In this document: piece by piece, positions 6,584 through 6,721 of the stretch
How the letters are laid out: the number at the start of each line of letters is the position of its first letter
Position numbering within the stretch: position 1 is the stretch's first letter
DNA from: Ectopseudomonas composti
GTDB lineage: Bacteria > Pseudomonadota > Gammaproteobacteria > Pseudomonadales > Pseudomonadaceae
Direction: 5' to 3'
DNA: 6,721 nt
NCBI GenBank assembly: GCA_946886245.1
Contig: CAMPIF010000241.1
Span: forward strand, 1-6,721
Position numbers and translations under genes: made by a program
The notes under the pieces: model-generated
The model's database searches: none
Told to the model about the DNA's origin: nothing
What the model saw: only the letters and a program-made list of their open reading frames with translations

Positions 6584-6721
6584 ATGCAGAGAATCGACCA
6601 TATCCGCCTGATGGCGCGCTACAACAGCTGGATGAACGAACGGCTCTACACAGCGGCTTCCACCCTGCCTGACGAAGCGCTGAGTGCCGAGCGGGGTGCG
6701 TTATTCGGCTCGATCCTCGGC
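6584..6721 (+). CDS. DinB-family protein, N-terminal 46 residues (cut by window end)
   Basis: The frame opens at ATG 6584 after CAGGTG (6572-6577) and is still open at the last base. The visible part, MQRIDHIRLMARYNSWMNER followed by LYTAASTLPDEALSAERGALFGSILG, matches the first helix and loop of DinB/YfiT-like four-helix proteins, with the recurrent ARYNxWMNxRLY motif and the GSILGTLNH region about to begin. Members bind a metal through three histidines, which would lie downstream, and are often thiol-dependent transferases or stress proteins. Function cannot be narrowed from this fragment. Confidence 0.85.
   Translation, partial: MQRIDHIRLMARYNSWMNERLYTAASTLPDEALSAERGALFGSILG

Overview
The window looks like a Pseudomonas chromosome, most like the mendocina/stutzeri/aeruginosa side of the genus. 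The reasons are GC-rich core genes with strong G/C third-position bias, aconitase A followed directly by an Aer-type aerotaxis receptor (from memory the same neighbours occur in P. aeruginosa), a sigma-28-type promoter ahead of the receptor, and a typical Pseudomonas REP hairpin (GTAGGAGCGAGC-TT-GCTCGC). No database search was possible, so the genus is an inference.

Layout. Positions 2-1840 hold the 3' two thirds of acnA, closed by a hairpin. Positions 1928-3587 hold a FliA-like promoter and the complete aer gene, closed by a second perfect hairpin and then the REP element. From about 3700 to 5180 the composition changes: GC drops and codon use loosens. This stretch carries three short same-strand genes: a SET-domain methyltransferase, an unknown 76-residue protein and a four-helix membrane protein. 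Each is followed by a hairpin-forming element ending in a (C)TTAACCA-type box. The first is followed by GTTAGGA, and a clean GTTAGGC lies just before the SET gene. This is the architecture of integron gene cassettes and attC sites, here without any integrase in view. The best reading is a small, partly decayed cassette array, either a cluster of attC sites lacking integrase or the distal or orphaned part of a chromosomal integron. The segment before the first cassette resembles an attI region: two direct GGTTATsCAC repeats, a terminal GTTAGGC, a 22-codon leader ORF with a good ribosome binding site, and upstream a strong dyad operator with promoter-like hexamers.

From 5181 on the sequence returns to ordinary GC-rich Pseudomonas genes: a small helix-hairpin-helix protein, a VOC (glyoxalase-fold) protein, a possible gene remnant, a RimJ/RimL-type GNAT acetyltransferase, and the start of a DinB-family protein running off the window.

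How the parts relate. acnA and aer are core metabolism and energy taxis, each in its own transcription unit. The cassette genes have no obvious promoters of their own and are probably read from the upstream region at 3700-3800. The genes after 5181 form a loose same-strand run of small accessory enzymes and are likely the original host sequence on the far side of the insertion.
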